Below the pieces are notes generated by a model. That model did no database searches, was not told where the DNA came from, and saw only the letters and a program-made list of their open reading frames with translations. From positions 186,001 through 250,000 of the forward strand of contig NZ_FOFD01000006.1 in NCBI RefSeq assembly GCF_900110865.1: 64,000 nt of DNA. Direction: 5' to 3'. The position numbers and the translations under genes are program-made. Shown here piece by piece: positions 61,745 through 64,000 of this stretch (positions are counted from its first letter, which is position 1; every line of letters begins with the position of its first letter). Source of the DNA: Natrinema salaciae (lineage in GTDB: Archaea > Halobacteriota > Halobacteria > Halobacteriales > Natrialbaceae).

Positions 61745-64000
61745 ATGCAACGACGGTTTGGGGTGGGAATCGGTGTACTGGGCGCGTTACTCGTCGTCCT
61801 GATCGGAGCCGTGGGAGGCGTCTCGGCGGCAGACTCGTGTGCGGAGATTTCGGGGCCGGCCGTGATCGATCAATCCGGCTGTTACGTGATCAACGAGAGC
61901 GCCGCGGACAGTTCGGCCGATGTCCACGTCGAAATTCGATCGAGCAACGTGATTCTCGAGGGGGCGGGCCACACGATCGACGGGAGTGACGGCTCCGGTA
62001 CGATTGGCGTGTACGTCAACGGCTCGGCCGCCGCACGTCTGCGCAACGTCACGGTGAGGAACCTCACCGTGACCGACTGGGAGACTGGTCTCTACTACGA
62101 CGCCAGCGACGACGGTGCCGTCGTGAACGTGACTGCGATTTCGAACACAGAGTACGGCCTCCACTTCGATGGCGTCACCACCGTCGCCGTGGAGGAGGCC
62201 ACGACCGACGGTCAGTCCGGACTATACGACGCCGGGACCCGGATCGATGGCGGGTCCGGGGTCGAGGTGTCCGGCCTCGAAAGTACGAACGACGACTACG
62301 GCATCTACATCTACCAGGGTTCCGGTCACACGATTCGGGACAGCACGTTCACCGGCGACGCGGGCGTGATCGTGATCGACGCCCAGCAGGTCACCGTCCG
62401 TGACAGTTTCTTCGAGGAGACGGCCCCGTCCGTCGACATCGACGACAGCGGCGACGTTCTCGTCGACAACAACACCGTCGTCGACGGCTCGCTCGGCGTC
62501 CTCTCCGGGTCGAACGGGCCGATGAACCGGATCACGAACAACGAGATCGACGAGAGCTCCCGGTACGCCACCGGCGCGGACTGTTACGGGATGTCGATCG
62601 ACGGTGCCGCTGACGACCTCGTCGCCAACAACACCTGGACGCAGTGCAACTCGGGGGTCCACATCGACGACTCCGAACGGATCGAGTTCGGGAACAACAC
62701 GATCACCGGAACCGACGGCGGGAACTCGGACTACGGGCTCTGGGTGAGCGGCGGTGCCGACAACGAAATCATCGACAACGAGATCGAAGGAAACGGCGTC
62801 TACCCCCGACGGGCCGGGATTCTCCTCGGAACCCACAAGGCCACCCTCTCGGGGAATACCCTGGCGGGGAACGGATTCAACCTCGAGATCGGCACCGGTG
62901 GGAACTGGAGTAGCATCTCGCACACCATCGACGCGACCAACACTGTCGAGGGACGCCCCGTCGCCTACCACGTCAACGAAACCGACGTGACGGTCGACCC
63001 CAACGCAGGGTGGGTCGGCCTCGTCGGCACCCAGAACGCGGTCATCGACGACGTGGCCTTCGCCCAGAACAATCGCCGGGACGTCATGATGCGGTACGCC
63101 GACGACACGGTGATCCGGAACGTCGATGCGACGCCCAGCTGGGTTGCGGTCTCTACCCGAGACGGCAGCGACCGCACCCGGATCGCGGACAGTCGCTTCG
63201 ACGGCGGAGAGGGACTGTCGCTTCGCGAGGGGACGGGTGCGACGGTCGTGAACACTACCGTCACGAACTCGGACGGCCACGGCTTCCTCCTCAGCGAGGC
63301 CCCGGATACGACCTTCGAGAACGTCACGGTCACGGGGAACGACTGGTACGGCATCCGCGTCCGGAACGGCGAGTTCGGAACTGTGCGTGTCACCGTCGCG
63401 AACTCGAGGATCGCGGACAACAACTGGGGCGGCATCGACCTCTATCGGGCGGCACAGAGCGTCGTCCGCGACAGCGTCGTCCGGAACAACGACGGTCCCG
63501 GTCTCCGCGCCCAGCGGTACTTCGATGACGCCGTGATCGCGGGCAACGAGATTACGGGCAACAACGGCGACGGCGTGACGATCGACAACGAGGCGGAAGA
63601 CACGCTCATCGTCGACAACACCATCACGGATAACGCCCAGAACGGCATCGAACTGGGCTGGAACGGATTCAACGGGACGATTCACGGGAACGTGCTCACG
63701 GGCAACGACGTCGGTATCGACCTGCCCGATCCGTACGACAACCTCTCCGTGTCCGACAACCACTTCGACAACACCCGGAACGTCGTCTTCGACGATCCGG
63801 CGGGCGTGACGAACGCCACCTGGAACGCGTCCGCCACCGCGGGGACGAACGTCGTCGGCGGCGCCACGATCGGCGGGAACTACTGGGCGAACCAGAGCGG
63901 CACCGGCTTCAGCGAGACGTGTACCGACCGCGGTGACGGTATCTGTACCGCTGCGTACACGTTCGAGACCGGCCACGTCGATCAGTTGCCGCTGGTAGCA
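61745..64000 (+). CDS. Exported NosD-like parallel beta-helix protein (3' end beyond window)
   Basis: Frame open from the ATG at 61745 to the window end (752 codons, no stop). Sec-type signal peptide MQRRFGVGIGVLGALLVVLI ends about ALA/SAADSC. The rest consists of right-handed beta-helix rungs with NosD/carbohydrate-binding-like periodic Asn-x-x repeats (GNEITGNNGDGVTIDNEAED; VDNTITDNAQNGIELGWNGF). A binding or lyase role on polysaccharides is possible; no catalytic site can be confirmed. Asn-x-Ser/Thr sites are abundant, consistent with N-glycosylation outside the cell. Likely regulated by the divergent winged-helix gene. Confidence 0.85.
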   Translation, partial: MQRRFGVGIGVLGALLVVLIGAVGGVSAADSCAEISGPAVIDQSGCYVINESAADSSADVHVEIRSSNVILEGAGHTIDGSDGSGTIGVYVNGSAAARLRNVTVRNLTVTDWETGLYYDASDDGAVVNVTAISNTEYGLHFDGVTTVAVEEATTDGQSGLYDAGTRIDGGSGVEVSGLESTNDDYGIYIYQGSGHTIRDSTFTGDAGVIVIDAQQVTVRDSFFEETAPSVDIDDSGDVLVDNNTVVDGSLGVLSGSNGPMNRITNNEIDESSRYATGADCYGMSIDGAADDLVANNTWTQCNSGVHIDDSERIEFGNNTITGTDGGNSDYGLWVSGGADNEIIDNEIEGNGVYPRRAGILLGTHKATLSGNTLAGNGFNLEIGTGGNWSSISHTIDATNTVEGRPVAYHVNETDVTVDPNAGWVGLVGTQNAVIDDVAFAQNNRRDVMMRYADDTVIRNVDATPSWVAVSTRDGSDRTRIADSRFDGGEGLSLREGTGATVVNTTVTNSDGHGFLLSEAPDTTFENVTVTGNDWYGIRVRNGEFGTVRVTVANSRIADNNWGGIDLYRAAQSVVRDSVVRNNDGPGLRAQRYFDDAVIAGNEITGNNGDGVTIDNEAEDTLIVDNTITDNAQNGIELGWNGFNGTIHGNVLTGNDVGIDLPDPYDNLSVSDNHFDNTRNVVFDDPAGVTNATWNASATAGTNVVGGATIGGNYWANQSGTGFSETCTDRGDGICTAAYTFETGHVDQLPLVA

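Noticed and set aside
62222-63976. 584-codon minus-strand frame opposite the beta-helix gene
   Set aside because: Repetitive Val/Asp-rich translation is the antisense of regular beta-helix codons; the plus-strand frame has a signal peptide and N-glycosylation-type repeats.

Overview
This 64 kb window is chromosomal DNA from a halophilic archaeon, most likely a member of the Natrialbales (Haloterrigena/Natrinema-like; genus is inference). The evidence is very high GC with strong C/G at third codon positions, acidic proteins, TATA boxes 20-35 bp before many starts with little or no leader, twin-arginine secretion signals, and haloarchaea-typical families (TFB, FtsZ1 plus CetZ, HalOD1, DUF7344-type and Bat-type regulators, HVO_0758-type zinc finger). 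No rRNA, tRNA or CRISPR array was recognised.

Layout. 0-5 kb: 3' end of a TFB gene, aroD, a small membrane zinc-ribbon protein, a DUF7331-like microprotein, an RnfC-like protein and archaeal 3-dehydroquinate synthase II. 5-9 kb: a divergent TFB-like single-cyclin protein, a CARF-like/winged-helix regulator, a HAD hydrolase, an unknown protein and a SprT-like protein. 9-14 kb: CDF zinc exporter, then the minus-strand operon trpC-trpB-trpA-aroA', headed by a phased GTAC-repeat operator. 13.8-24 kb: MGMT-like protein lacking the active-site Cys, Nudix hydrolase, GpgS-like glycosyltransferase, MFS transporter, zinc-finger microprotein, PfkB kinase, DHH phosphoesterase, SDR protein, DUF5791 and CetZ. 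23.6-33 kb: GH2-fold pseudo-glycosidase, archaeal coiled-coil protein, ATP-grasp protein, SppA and a 1,122-residue Tat-exported polysaccharide-lyase-like protein. 33-42 kb: DUF373, Dph6 with a partial downstream duplication, lipoprotein, HhH protein, sugar nucleotidyltransferase, small regulators, Rieske protein, saccharopine-dehydrogenase-like protein and pabC.

The stretch 42.1-46.9 kb looks like an acquired island: parts have lower GC, with a HTH/MazF-like toxin-antitoxin pair, a SnoaL-like protein, very small or orphan membrane/lipoprotein genes, a MgtC/DUF4010 transporter and several degenerate copies of a composite ~130 bp repeat. It lies between pabC and pabA-pabB, which are commonly adjacent in haloarchaea, so the island appears to have split the p-aminobenzoate operon. 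Its right edge holds three consecutive perfect stem-loops that may belong to a structured RNA.

47-64 kb: zinc-ribbon/HalOD1 overlapping pair, pabA-pabB, HhH protein, aroE, CaCA antiporter, two regulator genes (double winged-helix; PAS-PAS-PAS-GAF-Bat HTH), D-aminoacyl-tRNA deacylase, ftsZ1, a Tat lipoprotein, and a FilR1/IclR-like regulator divergent from a large exported beta-helix protein that runs off the window.

Together the window is rich in chorismate metabolism: aroA', aroB', aroD and aroE feed chorismate into tryptophan (trpCBA) and p-aminobenzoate (pabABC) synthesis. The most notable signals are the trpC operator, two apparently catalysis-deficient enzyme-fold proteins, the structured-RNA candidate and the repeat-laden island.
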